From Campylobacter concisus (GTDB lineage Bacteria; Campylobacterota; Campylobacteria; Campylobacterales; Campylobacteraceae), in NCBI RefSeq assembly GCF_902460845.1, contig NZ_CABPVS010000001.1:232380-296379 (forward strand): DNA of 64,000 nucleotides, written 5' to 3'. This document shows positions 18,095 to 29,935 of the stretch, in pieces. Under the pieces are notes generated by a model that was not told the origin of the DNA, ran no database searches, and saw only the letters and a program-made list of their open reading frames with translations. Each line of letters opens with the position of its first letter. Within the stretch, counting starts at the first letter, position 1. Position numbers and translations under genes: made by a program.

Positions 18095-20569
18095 ATGATG
18101 AGATCACTTTGGTCTGGTGTTTCAGGCCTACAAGCCCACCAGATAGCCATGGACGTAGAGGGCAACAACATCGCAAACGTCAATACTTATGGTTATAAAT
18201 ACAACCGTGCAAACTTTGCTGATATACTAAGCCAAACTCCAAGAGTTGCTACTGCTCCACAAGGTCAGCTAGGCGGTCAAAACGCTATGCAAATAGGTCT
18301 AGGAACGACTATAAACTCAACTACAAGAATTTTCTCTCAAGGCACACTAACATCTACTGATAAGCCAACAGACCTTGGACTTCAAGGAAATGGTTTCTTC
18401 GTCGTATCTCCAGATGGTGGAACTACAAGATACTACACAAGAAATGGTGACTTTGTCCGTGATAAAGCGGGAAATTTTGTAAACAATAGCGGATATATAG
18501 TTCAAGGTTGGACAAGAGATGAAGAGACTGGCACTATCGACTCAACAGGTCCGATAAAAAATATTGTGATCAAAGAGGGTCTTACAACTCCGGCAAGAGC
18601 TACAACAGAAGTAAAGATAAAAGGCAACCTTGACTCAGGCAACACCATCGACCAAAGAAGCACTCCTATTTATTCACTAGATTCGGTTGCTGGTGGACGT
18701 GACTATAACAATGACGGAATTTTAGATCCAAACGAAGTCCACAACGAGAATGATGTAAATAACGATCAGTTTTATACGAACTCAAGAAAAGAACAAAGCC
18801 TAACAGAGCGTGGCGTAGATCTAGGTGTTACATTTGATGAGCTTGGAAATGGCCTTGCTTTAAGAGATGGACAAGGTATCTGGGTAAGCTACGCAAATGC
18901 TAAAACTGAAAAATTTACTATAGGTAGTGGATTACCAAATAATATTGGTTCACTTACTAATGGAACTGCAAAAAAATTAAATATAACATTAAATGGTGTA
19001 AATATAACCGGAGATGTAACAAATATAAGTGATGTTGCAGCCGCTATTAACGCTCAATACAATAAAACTGGTGTTAGAGCTGAAATTTCAGAAGGTAATA
19101 AACTAACACTTATAAATAGAAATAATTCAGGTACTACAAAAGAGACAAAAAATATTCACTTAACTGTCAATACTGGTGATGAATTAGTAGCAGCAACGAC
19201 AGCAATGGGAGTGGCAAATGGCGGTTTAAAAAATCGAGATATTATCACAGCTTATCAATATGTCTATACAAGTTCACAAACAACAGCAGTTCACGAATAT
19301 AATGATGCGAAAGAAAGGCAAGTAACTACAACAGAAGATCTTCGTGCTGCTATGCAAAAAGATGCAAGGAACTACATTGACTACAACGGTGATGGTCAAA
19401 TAAGAGCAAATTCAGACGCACTTGATGCTGCAAAACAAGCAATAGCGGCACATAGAAGAACGCCTGGAACTGGCGGGGCAGCCATAACTAGCACCGTATA
19501 TCAAACAGCTTATAATACTGCTTATAACAATACAACTGGTACTCCGGATGCAAAACACGCAGCTGGTATCGCGGCACTTCAAGCACTTGCAGGTGATGAT
19601 ACAAATGATGGTGTAAAGATCACTGTAAATAAACTAGGTCAATTTCAACTAGAAAATCCATCAAACGAAGTAGCAGATCATGCACTTTATATGACAACAA
19701 CTGGTCTTACAAAGCCAGCTCAAGGTACAAATAATTCAGCAGTAAATGAAAATGTGAGACTTACAACTATTATGAAAGCACTTGATGGCGCACTAAGCCC
19801 GGGCCAAGCTCTAAGAGCAAGTGGAAAGATGATGATGTCAAGCCACGGCTCAACGGCAGAAATTTTTGACTCACTTGGCTCAAAACACACAGTTAGTATC
19901 AAATGGACAAAGACAGGTACTACAACAGATGGCGGAACTGAGTGGAGCATGGTTATACAAGTACCAGAGCCAGCTAAGATAAACTACACAGGTGAAGGTC
20001 CAGATAACGTTATAACTGGAACAGCTAGATTTAACGCAAATGGCTCACTTGCAAGTTTCCATCCAGCAACGATAACATTTTCAGCTAACAACGGCTCACA
20101 AAGTGGCCAAAACATTAGTCTAAATTTTGGTCTTGGAACTGATTTTAACGGCTTAACAAGCTTTGATAAAGACTCATCAACTGAGTCAATCTCACAAGAT
20201 GGCTACACAGGCGGCACATTAAACGGCATAAAAATAGATGAGACCGGAACGATAATAGGCTCATTTTCAAATGGTCAAAGCTTTGGCCTGGCTAAAGTAG
20301 CACTTGCTACCTTTACAAACAACGAAGGTCTTCAAAGCGAGGGCGGAAATGTCTTTTCACAAACTGCAAACTCAGGCGAAGCAGTCATCGGTGCAGCTGG
20401 CACAGGCGATAAGGGAACGATCGCAGCTTCAAAACTTGAAGCTAGTAACGTCGATCTAAGCCGTGCGCTAACAGATCTTATTGTTATCCAAAGAGGTTTC
20501 CAAGCAAACTCAAAAACGATCACAACAAGTGATGAGATGCTAAATACACTTCTTCAATTAAAACAATAA
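18095..20569 (+). CDS. flgE: flagellar hook protein FlgE (large form)
   Basis: 824 residues. The N-terminal rod/hook helix (MRSLWSGVSGLQAHQIAMD and NNIANVNTYGYK) and the C-terminal coiled-coil block (ALTDLIVIQRGFQANSKTI) are canonical. The long middle (about 140-720) forms the surface domains D1-D3 and is variable. This length matches the true hook subunit of Campylobacter; the 533-residue paralogue at 31838-33439 is the shorter form. AAGGA ribosome site 7 nt before ATG. Transcribed alone between a sigma-54 promoter and a terminator. Confidence 0.93.
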   Translation: MMRSLWSGVSGLQAHQIAMDVEGNNIANVNTYGYKYNRANFADILSQTPRVATAPQGQLGGQNAMQIGLGTTINSTTRIFSQGTLTSTDKPTDLGLQGNGFFVVSPDGGTTRYYTRNGDFVRDKAGNFVNNSGYIVQGWTRDEETGTIDSTGPIKNIVIKEGLTTPARATTEVKIKGNLDSGNTIDQRSTPIYSLDSVAGGRDYNNDGILDPNEVHNENDVNNDQFYTNSRKEQSLTERGVDLGVTFDELGNGLALRDGQGIWVSYANAKTEKFTIGSGLPNNIGSLTNGTAKKLNITLNGVNITGDVTNISDVAAAINAQYNKTGVRAEISEGNKLTLINRNNSGTTKETKNIHLTVNTGDELVAATTAMGVANGGLKNRDIITAYQYVYTSSQTTAVHEYNDAKERQVTTTEDLRAAMQKDARNYIDYNGDGQIRANSDALDAAKQAIAAHRRTPGTGGAAITSTVYQTAYNTAYNNTTGTPDAKHAAGIAALQALAGDDTNDGVKITVNKLGQFQLENPSNEVADHALYMTTTGLTKPAQGTNNSAVNENVRLTTIMKALDGALSPGQALRASGKMMMSSHGSTAEIFDSLGSKHTVSIKWTKTGTTTDGGTEWSMVIQVPEPAKINYTGEGPDNVITGTARFNANGSLASFHPATITFSANNGSQSGQNISLNFGLGTDFNGLTSFDKDSSTESISQDGYTGGTLNGIKIDETGTIIGSFSNGQSFGLAKVALATFTNNEGLQSEGGNVFSQTANSGEAVIGAAGTGDKGTIAASKLEASNVDLSRALTDLIVIQRGFQANSKTITTSDEMLNTLLQLKQ

Positions 20570-20585
20570 CAACTAAGACTTTTAC

Positions 20586-20610
20586 AAAAGGGAGCATTTG
20601 CCTCCCTTTG
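20586..20610 (+). terminator. terminator after flgE
   Basis: Stem AAAGGGAG/CTCCCTTT with a 7-nt loop, just downstream of the flgE stop. Confidence 0.75.
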
Positions 20611-20687
20611 AAATTTATGCTTTAAATTTACAAATAAAATCAGCCTTATTTTTGTAAAATGCTAAAAAATTTTACAAAAGAGAAAAA

Positions 20688-21317
20688 ATGCAAGTAACAC
20701 TACTAAATCACACTCCACTAAATATCTGCTCTCACGCAATCCGAACATGCTGGCAAAGCTTTGAAAAAGGCGACAACGGTGGCGAAAAAGATATTGAGCT
20801 AATAGATAGAGTAGGCAATAAATTCAAACACGCATCAACACTAGAGCATCTTTACTACAACTTCTACATCCAAGGCATCTCTCGCGCACTACTTCAAGAG
20901 CTAGCTCGTCACCGCTTGGCAAGTCTAAGCGTCAAATCAACCCGCTACACGCTAAAAGAGCTAAAAAAAGAGGAAAAATTTGAAGTAGGGCAGTTTGAGC
21001 GTGCAGCTAAATTTATCGTACTAACAAATGACGAGCTAGTCGATAATGCAAGCATAAAAGCGCTTGAAAATTTACGTGAAATTTTAGCCTCAACTACAAA
21101 AAGCCTTGATATCGTTAAATACTGCCTGCCAGAGTGCTATAAAACTGAGCTTACATGGAGCATAAATGCTAGAAGCTTGCAAAATTTCATCTCTCTAAGA
21201 AGCTCAAAATCAGCTCTTTGGGAGATAAGAAATTTAGCAAATGCCATCTACGATGTCTTACCTGAAGAACATAAATTTATCTTTGAAAAATGCTTGCCAG
21301 AGGATGAGCAAAACTAG
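20688..21317 (+). CDS. thyX: FAD-dependent thymidylate synthase ThyX
   Basis: 209 residues. Makes dTMP from dUMP using methylene-tetrahydrofolate, FAD and NADPH. The signature RHRX7S is present as RHRLASLSVKS (about residues 78-88). HxxxTLEHLxY-type and LPECYKTELTWSINARS blocks also match. No ThyA is seen in the window; Campylobacter species rely on ThyX. Monocistronic, AAAGAG ribosome site before the ATG. Confidence 0.95.
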   Translation: MQVTLLNHTPLNICSHAIRTCWQSFEKGDNGGEKDIELIDRVGNKFKHASTLEHLYYNFYIQGISRALLQELARHRLASLSVKSTRYTLKELKKEEKFEVGQFERAAKFIVLTNDELVDNASIKALENLREILASTTKSLDIVKYCLPECYKTELTWSINARSLQNFISLRSSKSALWEIRNLANAIYDVLPEEHKFIFEKCLPEDEQN

Positions 21318-21369
21318 CATTTACGTTAGTGCGATTTGTGGTTTAGAAGTGATGAAACGAGCGCTAAAT

Positions 21370-22476
21370 TTACTTTTGTAAAACGTAAAGAAGCTCGTCT
21401 ACGTGGATGTTTCTGGCTTTTAAATTTCTACTGCCGCGGTAGGCGTTATACTTTTGGCGAAGTAGATGAACTTTGCCCATTTTATTTAGATTTTGATCAA
21501 ATTCCTCTTGATTTATAAAGCCCTCTGAGTTAAACGAGACGAGGACAAATTTTGCCTTTAAATCTGATATGAGCTCAAAAAAAGCCTCGCTTGCTGATGA
21601 TTTTTTATTAAAGACTGATCTGTTCCAGTCCTTTGTTATGCCTGAAACTTTTGAAATTTTACTTGGTTCAGTGTTGCTTGCGATGAGATTTAGCATGAAA
21701 TAGTTTGAGCCGTATGGGTGCTGATTATAAGGCGGATCAAGATAGACTAGATCAAGCCCATCAAGCTCTTTTGCTAGTAAATTTGCGTCCTTTTGATAGA
21801 CCTCAAATGGCACGCTAAAATTTGAGAAAATTGGCTTAGTCAAATTTATATCAGAAGTAATCCTTGAGATGGCGTTTTGCCCTTGTCCTCCAAACTGACC
21901 AATACCATCTTTATTTTTATGAAAACCTTTAAAAATTCCACTCGTATTTGCATGCACGCTTGCATTATAAAGTAGTGGAGCTATGAAAAATTTTCTCATC
22001 TCCTCTGGCATTAGCTCATCTATGAGCCTTCTAGCAGTGTCAATGAATATGGCATTTTTTCTAGTATAAAAAACTCTCTCGCCCTCGGTAATATTTTTAT
22101 CATCTTGTGGGGCATAAATTCTTGTTATAAAGCCCTCAGAAAGGTTATCTTCTATCTCTTTTTCAAGCTTTTTTTGCCAGAAATTTATCTCATCTATTAG
22201 CTCATTTGTGGCGTTTTGCAAATAGCATGAGTTTGTGATGAAGCTGTAAAGTTCCAAGTCATTTGCGACTAGGAATTCGCTATTTTGCTTTAAAAACCTA
22301 GCCACCACGCCACTTCCACTAAAGAGATCACAGCAGCTAAGCTTTTCTTTTTTAAGTTCGTCTTTTGCGTATTTTACGCCTAGATCTATAAAGCCTAAAA
22401 GCGAGCGTTTGTTACCAAGATAGGTTAAAATTTGCTCTTTTAGATAGGCTTGATTTTCTTGTTTAGCTGGCTTCAA
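21370..22476 (-). CDS. D12-class N6-adenine DNA methyltransferase (CtsM-like)
   Basis: 368 residues. The SAM-binding motif is DLFSGSGVVARFLK (about 49-62) and the catalytic motif DPPYNQHPYG lies near 255. No restriction gene adjoins it, so it looks like an orphan methylase. It resembles the Campylobacter jejuni methylase CtsM (Cj0208), which marks RAATTY sites and governs which DNA is taken up by transformation. That identity is from recollection of motif style and context, not a search. Immediately follows luxS (1-nt gap). Confidence 0.8.
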   Translation of the reverse strand: MKPAKQENQAYLKEQILTYLGNKRSLLGFIDLGVKYAKDELKKEKLSCCDLFSGSGVVARFLKQNSEFLVANDLELYSFITNSCYLQNATNELIDEINFWQKKLEKEIEDNLSEGFITRIYAPQDDKNITEGERVFYTRKNAIFIDTARRLIDELMPEEMRKFFIAPLLYNASVHANTSGIFKGFHKNKDGIGQFGGQGQNAISRITSDINLTKPIFSNFSVPFEVYQKDANLLAKELDGLDLVYLDPPYNQHPYGSNYFMLNLIASNTEPSKISKVSGITKDWNRSVFNKKSSASEAFFELISDLKAKFVLVSFNSEGFINQEEFDQNLNKMGKVHLLRQKYNAYRGSRNLKARNIHVDELLYVLQK

Positions 22477-22477
22477 A

Positions 22478-22993
22478 TCAGTGCTTTTTTAGTCCCATAG
22501 CATCAACGTCAAGCTTGATCTCATCGTTATTTATGATGACTAAGCCAAGATCAAGAATTTTCTTTGCTATGGCGTGTGCTTCATCAAGTGAGTGCATCTT
22601 GTAAGTACCGCATTGAAATTTATTTAGCTCTGGGATTTTATCTTGATCTTTGACTTCTAAAATATCTTTCATAGAGGTTAACCATGCCTTTTTTACAGCT
22701 TCTTCGCTAGGTGTGCCGATCACACTCATATAAAAGCCAGTTCTACAGCCCATCGGCGAGATGTCGATGATCTCTACGCCGTTGCCGTTTAGATGGTTTC
22801 TCATAAAGCCAGCAAAAAGGTGCTCTAAAGTGTGAGTGCCCTTTTCTGGCAAAATTTCTTCATTTGGCTTGCAAAATCTCAAGTCAAAAACACTGATATC
22901 ATCACCCTTTGGCGTTTTCATACTTTTTGCTAGTCTTACTCCTGGGGCTTGCATTTTTACGTGATCTACACAAAAACTATCAAGTAATGGCAT
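22478..22993 (-). CDS. luxS: S-ribosylhomocysteine lyase LuxS
   Basis: 171 residues. Cleaves S-ribosylhomocysteine to homocysteine and the AI-2 precursor DPD. The metal-binding HTLEH gives His54, Glu57 and His58, the third ligand is Cys128 ([10 protein letters not shown]), and the catalytic Cys is Cys83 (MGCRTGFYM). Upstream gene of a two-gene unit with the methylase. Confidence 0.96.
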   Translation of the reverse strand: MPLLDSFCVDHVKMQAPGVRLAKSMKTPKGDDISVFDLRFCKPNEEILPEKGTHTLEHLFAGFMRNHLNGNGVEIIDISPMGCRTGFYMSVIGTPSEEAVKKAWLTSMKDILEVKDQDKIPELNKFQCGTYKMHSLDEAHAIAKKILDLGLVIINNDEIKLDVDAMGLKKH

Positions 22994-23128
22994 ATCTTCT
23001 CCTTTAAATTTTTGGTAATTCTATCGTAAAAAATGTTTAAAAATTTAAAGGCTCATGAAAAATTTTACATAAGCCTTGTAATATCTGAATGTTTGTGAGT
23101 ATTAAAATAACAAAACTTTTACTTACTA

Positions 23129-23818
23129 TTATAAATTTCTCATATATTCCGTACTATAAATACCTTGAATACGTCTTTCCATGTCACCATACCAACTTTT
23201 TGGAAGAGTAGTAAGAGAGTTAAATTTCTCTAGTAAATTTAAATTTTCATTTGGTGTAAAAAAGAGCCTATTTATCTCTAAAATGCTCATATGAACTGGA
23301 TCTTTTTCTATAACTTCTATCACATCGCCCACTTTGCACGATCCTGGAGTGATGACGCGGTAGTACCAGCCAGTAAGACCAGTTTCAAAGATGTGAGTAG
23401 CCATATTTTCATTACCCCATCTTTTCGAGAGCTTAAAGCAAGGCTTTCTAGGCTGCGATACTTGAAGGATTAGTGAGCCGATTTTATGTATATCACCTAT
23501 ACAGACACTACTCTCATCGAGTCCATCAATGCATAAATTCTCACCCATAGCTCCATAAGCCATATTTTTTAATCCTAAAAAACTCTCCCAATCGGCGTAA
23601 TTTGCAAATGAATTTGCAAAAACTGCCTTTTCAGGGCCGCCATGGTGTTTTGTATCAGCGACACTATCACCCACAAAGCCAAGCTCATCTGCGAAAATTT
23701 CGCCATTTTGAGCTACTTTAAATATAGCTGAACTCCATGGTGTATTTAGCTTATTAGTAGCACTTTGCGAGCCGTAGTTTTTCACCTCACCAATTAGTAA
23801 AGCTTTTAATGTTGCCAT
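23129..23818 (-). CDS. MOSC-domain protein (YiiM-like)
   Basis: 229 residues. The MOSC core includes DTKHHGGPEKAVF (about 56-68), GENLCIDGLDE, and the conserved Cys in QPRKPCFKLSKRW, as in YiiM-type proteins that handle molybdenum-bound sulphur and reduce N-hydroxylated compounds. A C-terminal 3-alpha domain (HMSILEINRLFF) is also typical of YiiM. Separate promoter likely, since 135 bp lie between it and luxS. Confidence 0.85.
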   Translation of the reverse strand: MATLKALLIGEVKNYGSQSATNKLNTPWSSAIFKVAQNGEIFADELGFVGDSVADTKHHGGPEKAVFANSFANYADWESFLGLKNMAYGAMGENLCIDGLDESSVCIGDIHKIGSLILQVSQPRKPCFKLSKRWGNENMATHIFETGLTGWYYRVITPGSCKVGDVIEVIEKDPVHMSILEINRLFFTPNENLNLLEKFNSLTTLPKSWYGDMERRIQGIYSTEYMRNL

Positions 23819-23835
23819 CTTTTTCCTATCAAAAT

Positions 23836-24309
23836 TTAGCTTATTCTTAAATTATTCGCATGAGTTAGCGCGATCGCGATTGCATCGGTAATATCAAGCG
23901 GTTTTATCTCTTTATTTATACCTAAAATTTTCTTCACCATAAACGCTACTTGCTCTTTGTCAGCTTTGGCCTTGCCAGTGACCGTCTTTTTCACCTGAAG
24001 CGGTGTATACTCGGCAAAATCGCCATGAAGCTGTAAAATTTTAAGGCTAAGTGCTCCGCGAAACTGAGCAAGCTTTAAAACCGTTTTTGGGTTGTAAGCA
24101 AAAAATATATCTTCGATCGCGACCTCGTCAAATTTATGGTTTTTAAAGATGAGATCAAGCCCCTCGCAAAGCTCGGTAATCTGATATTGAAGTGTGTTTG
24201 GTTTTATTTTTATGAGTCCTGCTTCAAGAAGAGTAGTTTTCAATTTATTTTTTTCAAGTATTGCATAACCACAATTCTTCGTACCTGGGTCAATTCCTAA
24301 AATTTTCAT
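23836..24309 (-). CDS. ruvC: Holliday junction resolvase RuvC
   Basis: 157 residues from the ATG at 24309; the preceding GTG would add one residue. The catalytic acids are visible in [15 protein letters not shown] (Asp near 6), VAIEDIFF (Glu near 66) and the C-terminal [12 protein letters not shown]. It cuts Holliday junctions with RuvAB. It is divergent from dnaA across the origin. Confidence 0.93.
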   Translation of the reverse strand: MKILGIDPGTKNCGYAILEKNKLKTTLLEAGLIKIKPNTLQYQITELCEGLDLIFKNHKFDEVAIEDIFFAYNPKTVLKLAQFRGALSLKILQLHGDFAEYTPLQVKKTVTGKAKADKEQVAFMVKKILGINKEIKPLDITDAIAIALTHANNLRIS

Positions 24310-24312
24310 CAC

Positions 24313-24437
24313 TATCTTTTCAATACTTTTTCACGACTTTTTCACGATGTGAAAAAGTTTGTCAGAGTTTAACAAAGGTTTTATTAAAATTAAGATAGTA
24401 TCACTATAAAAATTCTCAAAATTTAAGGTATAAAAAT
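24313..24437. other. oriC1: DnaA-box cluster upstream of dnaA
   Basis: Three close matches to the epsilonproteobacterial DnaA box: TTTTTCACG at 24327-24335 and 24338-24346, and TTTTTCACA on the minus strand at 24348-24356. They are followed by an AT-rich stretch to 24437 that also holds the dnaA promoter (TATAAA-like at 24404). Bipartite origins flanking dnaA are known in Helicobacter, Wolinella and Arcobacter. Confidence 0.75.
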
Positions 24438-25748
24438 TTGATAGCAGACGAAATTTTAGAAAATCTTTCAACACAAATTTCACCTGAAGAATACCAAAGT
24501 TATATCAAGCAATTAAAATTTAACGAAAAGGCTTCAGACGATCATATTATCGTATTTACTGCACCAAATGAATTGATGGCTAAATTTATAAATACAAGAT
24601 ATGCTGATAAAATCGCTCATCTATATGAAGTTAGAACAGGCATAAAACCAAATATAGAAATTTCATCTACTAAAAGTAGCAAGGTATCAAAACAAAATCA
24701 AATAAATGTTAAGCAGATAAAAACACAAAGTAGCATTTTAAATCCAAGCTACACATTTGAAAATTTTGTCTGTGGAGCTTCAAATCAATACGCATTTTTA
24801 AGTGCGAAAGCAGCCGCTGAAAAGCCTGGCGTACTTTATAATCCACTTTTTATATATGGTACGACGGGACTTGGCAAGACTCACTTACTTCAGTCAGTTG
24901 GAAATCACTGCCTAAATAAAGGAAAAACCGTTATTTGCGTAACTAGCGAACAGTTTATGATAGATTTTACCAGTCACATAAATAATCACTCAATGCCAAA
25001 ATTTCGTGAGAAATATAGAAACTGCGATGTTTTACTAATAGACGACGTGCAGTTTCTTGGTAAAACTGATAAAATCCAAGAGGAATTTTTCAACACATAT
25101 AATGAGCTTTTAGCAAAAAATGGTCAAATAGTTATGACTTCAGATCGACCTCCAAAGACACTAAAAGGCTTTGAGGATAGGATGATTTCAAGATTTGATA
25201 AGGCTTTTATGGCTGATATTACGCCACCTGAACTTGATACAAAAATAGCCATCATCATCAAAAAATGCGAGTTTGATAAAATCGATCTAAATAAAGAGGT
25301 CATAAACTACATAGCTACAAACATGGGAGATAATATCCGTGAGATCGAGGGAGCTATCATAAATTTAAACGTATTTAAAACTCTTATGAAAGAAGAGATC
25401 ACACTTGATCTTGCAAAAAGTATATTAAAAGATCTGATCAAAGAAAAACGTGAAAATATAAATTTCGATACTATCGTTGAAATAGTTAGTAAAGAACTAA
25501 ATATCAAACAAAGTGATATAAAAAGCAAATCAAGAGTTACAAATATCGTAGAAGCAAGACGAATCATCATATATCTTGCAAAGATGCTTACAACAAACTC
25601 AATGCCACAAATTGCAAACTATTTTGGTATGAAAGATCACAGTGCCGTTAGTCATAATATTAAAAAAATAAATGAACTAATACAAACTAATGAAATTTTT
25701 AGTCTAAAAGTTACTGAATTAAAAAACAAAATTTTGACAAAAGGATAA
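24438..25748 (+). CDS. dnaA: chromosomal replication initiator DnaA
   Basis: 436 residues with a TTG start preceded by AAGGTAT. Domain I is about residues 1-80, a short linker follows, AAA+ domain III has Walker A GTTGLGKTH (about 141-149) and Walker B LLIDDVQF (about 203-210), and the C-terminal domain IV holds the DnaA signature MKDHSAVSHNIKKI for box recognition. It unwinds oriC and loads the helicase. DnaA boxes on both sides imply autoregulation. Confidence 0.97.
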   Translation: MIADEILENLSTQISPEEYQSYIKQLKFNEKASDDHIIVFTAPNELMAKFINTRYADKIAHLYEVRTGIKPNIEISSTKSSKVSKQNQINVKQIKTQSSILNPSYTFENFVCGASNQYAFLSAKAAAEKPGVLYNPLFIYGTTGLGKTHLLQSVGNHCLNKGKTVICVTSEQFMIDFTSHINNHSMPKFREKYRNCDVLLIDDVQFLGKTDKIQEEFFNTYNELLAKNGQIVMTSDRPPKTLKGFEDRMISRFDKAFMADITPPELDTKIAIIIKKCEFDKIDLNKEVINYIATNMGDNIREIEGAIINLNVFKTLMKEEITLDLAKSILKDLIKEKRENINFDTIVEIVSKELNIKQSDIKSKSRVTNIVEARRIIIYLAKMLTTNSMPQIANYFGMKDHSAVSHNIKKINELIQTNEIFSLKVTELKNKILTKG

Positions 25749-25902
25749 AATACAATATGAAATTTGTGAATAAATGTGAAAAAGAAAATATAATTTTTCA
25801 CATTTCAAATAGCTGTATTTCGATGTTTAAAAGTACTTTTCACTTTTTAACATTACCTACTAAAACAAAAAAATTAAATTTAAAAATAGAAGGAAGTTTT
25901 TA
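25749..25902. other. oriC2: DnaA-box cluster between dnaA and dnaN
   Basis: Four box-like sites: minus-strand TTATTCACA at 25765-25773 and TTTTTCACA at 25775-25783, and plus-strand TTTTTCACA at 25794-25802 and CTTTTCACT at 25836-25844. The inverted pair at 25775/25794 flanks an AT-rich 10 bp. With oriC1 this gives a bipartite origin around dnaA. Confidence 0.75.
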
Positions 25903-26976
25903 ATGAAAGTTTTAATAAACAAAAATATGCTTGAAAGCATAGTAACAAATACAAACCCATATCTTGAAAAAAGAGATCTTAGTGCTATAACTTCTCACAT
26001 TTATATCTCAGCAAAAGATGGTGTTTTAAACATAAAAGCAACTGATCATGAGATAGGACTAGCATATAAACTAAGTAATGTAAAAATAGTCGATGAAGGT
26101 TACGCAACTGCAAATGGTAAAAAACTACTTGACATTATAAAAAGTCTAAAAGACGAAGAAGTGATGTTAGAGACTGTAAATAACTATCTTTATATAAAAC
26201 AAAAAAACTCAAAATACAAACTTCCAATGTATAAATTTGAAGATTTTCCAGAATTTCCAACAATTGAGGGTAAATCAAAATTTGATGTCGATGCTGTTAT
26301 GTTAGGAAGAAGTTTAAAGAAAATTTTACCAAGTATTGATAGTAATAACCCAAAATTTGAACTAAATGGTGCTTTCCTTGATATTAAACAAGACTTTATA
26401 AATATCGTTGGCACTGACACAAGAAGGCTTAGTGTATTTAAATTTCAAACACCAACTGAAAAAGAATTTTCACTTATAATCCCTAAAAAAGCTATAAATG
26501 AAATACAAAAACTATTTTTTGACAAGATAGAAATTTACTATGATGAAAACATCTTAATCGCGCAAAGCCAAAATTTTGAATTTTTCACAAAACTTATAAA
26601 TGGTAAATTTCCAGATTACGAGCGTGTAATACCAAAAGAGGTCAGAAAAAGACTTCAATTAAGTAGAGATAAGATGATAGAGGGTATAAAGACTATCTCA
26701 ATGCTAAGTGATACAATGAAAATATCTTTTGCGAAGGACAATATAACATTTGAAAGTGTTATAGAAGATAACTCTGAAGCAAAAACTACGATTGATTATC
26801 AAACTGGTTTAGAGCTTGGAGATGAATTTTTCATAGGTATAAAAAATAGATATCTACTTGACTTTTTAAGTAGCATCGAGGATGAAAATTTTGAGCTTGG
26901 ATTTAATGAAAGCTCACTAGCATTTGTTGTAAATTCAAAAGAATTAACAACAGTAATAATGCCGATAAATTTATAA
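25903..26976 (+). CDS. dnaN: DNA polymerase III beta clamp
   Basis: 357 residues, usual length. Forms the ring-shaped sliding clamp that tethers polymerase III. The three-fold domain repeat is evident, and the C-terminus ends in the conserved VVNSKELTTVIMPINL, the pocket region for clamp-binding peptides. GGAAG ribosome site before ATG. Lies between dnaA and gyrB, 14 bp from the latter. Confidence 0.97.
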   Translation: MKVLINKNMLESIVTNTNPYLEKRDLSAITSHIYISAKDGVLNIKATDHEIGLAYKLSNVKIVDEGYATANGKKLLDIIKSLKDEEVMLETVNNYLYIKQKNSKYKLPMYKFEDFPEFPTIEGKSKFDVDAVMLGRSLKKILPSIDSNNPKFELNGAFLDIKQDFINIVGTDTRRLSVFKFQTPTEKEFSLIIPKKAINEIQKLFFDKIEIYYDENILIAQSQNFEFFTKLINGKFPDYERVIPKEVRKRLQLSRDKMIEGIKTISMLSDTMKISFAKDNITFESVIEDNSEAKTTIDYQTGLELGDEFFIGIKNRYLLDFLSSIEDENFELGFNESSLAFVVNSKELTTVIMPINL

Positions 26977-26981
26977 GATAA

Positions 26982-29300
<2,319 letters not shown>

Positions 29301-29317
29301 AAGAAAAAGGATAAAAA

Positions 29318-29935
29318 ATGAGCGAAGAGATGAAATATGGCGAGAAAATTTTAAAAGAATTTGACGTAGAGAGTGACCTTGAGGTCTGGGAAAATAAGCA
29401 AACAAGGGACTATGTCATAAAGATCACTCTGCCTGAATTTTGCTGCCTTTGCCCTCGCTCTGGTTATCCTGACTTTGCGACGATCTATCTTGAGTACATA
29501 CCAAATAAGCTAGTTGTTGAGCTAAAAGCGATAAAGCTTTATATAAATAGCTTTATGAACCGCAACATCAGCCACGAAGATAGTATAAATGAAATTTACT
29601 CTGTTTTAGAGAAAAAACTTGAGCCAAAATTTATGAAGATAGTTGGTGACTTTAACCCACGTGGAAATGTTCATACAGTTATTGAGATCAGCTCTGATCT
29701 AGTCGTAAAAAAGCCAGCTGAGGAGAAAGAATTTACTCCAAGAAGTAGGGAGAGAAGTTTTAGTGATAAGCCACGTGAGAGACGAAGTACAAGTGATCGT
29801 GGCAGCAGCAGGGGCAGCAGAGATGATAAATTTAAAAAAGATGACAAACCAAGAAGAAGCTCAAATAAAGAGGGATTTAGAAAGATAAGCTATGCCGATG
29901 ATAAGAAGCCAAAAGTAGTCAAAAAGGATAAATAA
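29318..29935 (+). CDS. queF: QueF 7-cyano-7-deazaguanine reductase with basic C-terminal tail
   Basis: 205 residues. The first 125 or so form a complete unimodular QueF: catalytic Cys45 in LCPRSGYPDFAT, and the LVVELKAIKLYINSF and RNISHED blocks. It reduces preQ0 to preQ1 for queuosine tRNA modification. The last 75 residues are a low-complexity tail rich in Arg, Ser, Lys and Asp (RERRS, SSRGSRDD, KPRRSS), unusual for the family and resembling RNA-binding tails. Base composition does not change there. Next gene overlaps as TAATG. Confidence 0.9.
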   Translation: MSEEMKYGEKILKEFDVESDLEVWENKQTRDYVIKITLPEFCCLCPRSGYPDFATIYLEYIPNKLVVELKAIKLYINSFMNRNISHEDSINEIYSVLEKKLEPKFMKIVGDFNPRGNVHTVIEISSDLVVKKPAEEKEFTPRSRERSFSDKPRERRSTSDRGSSRGSRDDKFKKDDKPRRSSNKEGFRKISYADDKKPKVVKKDK

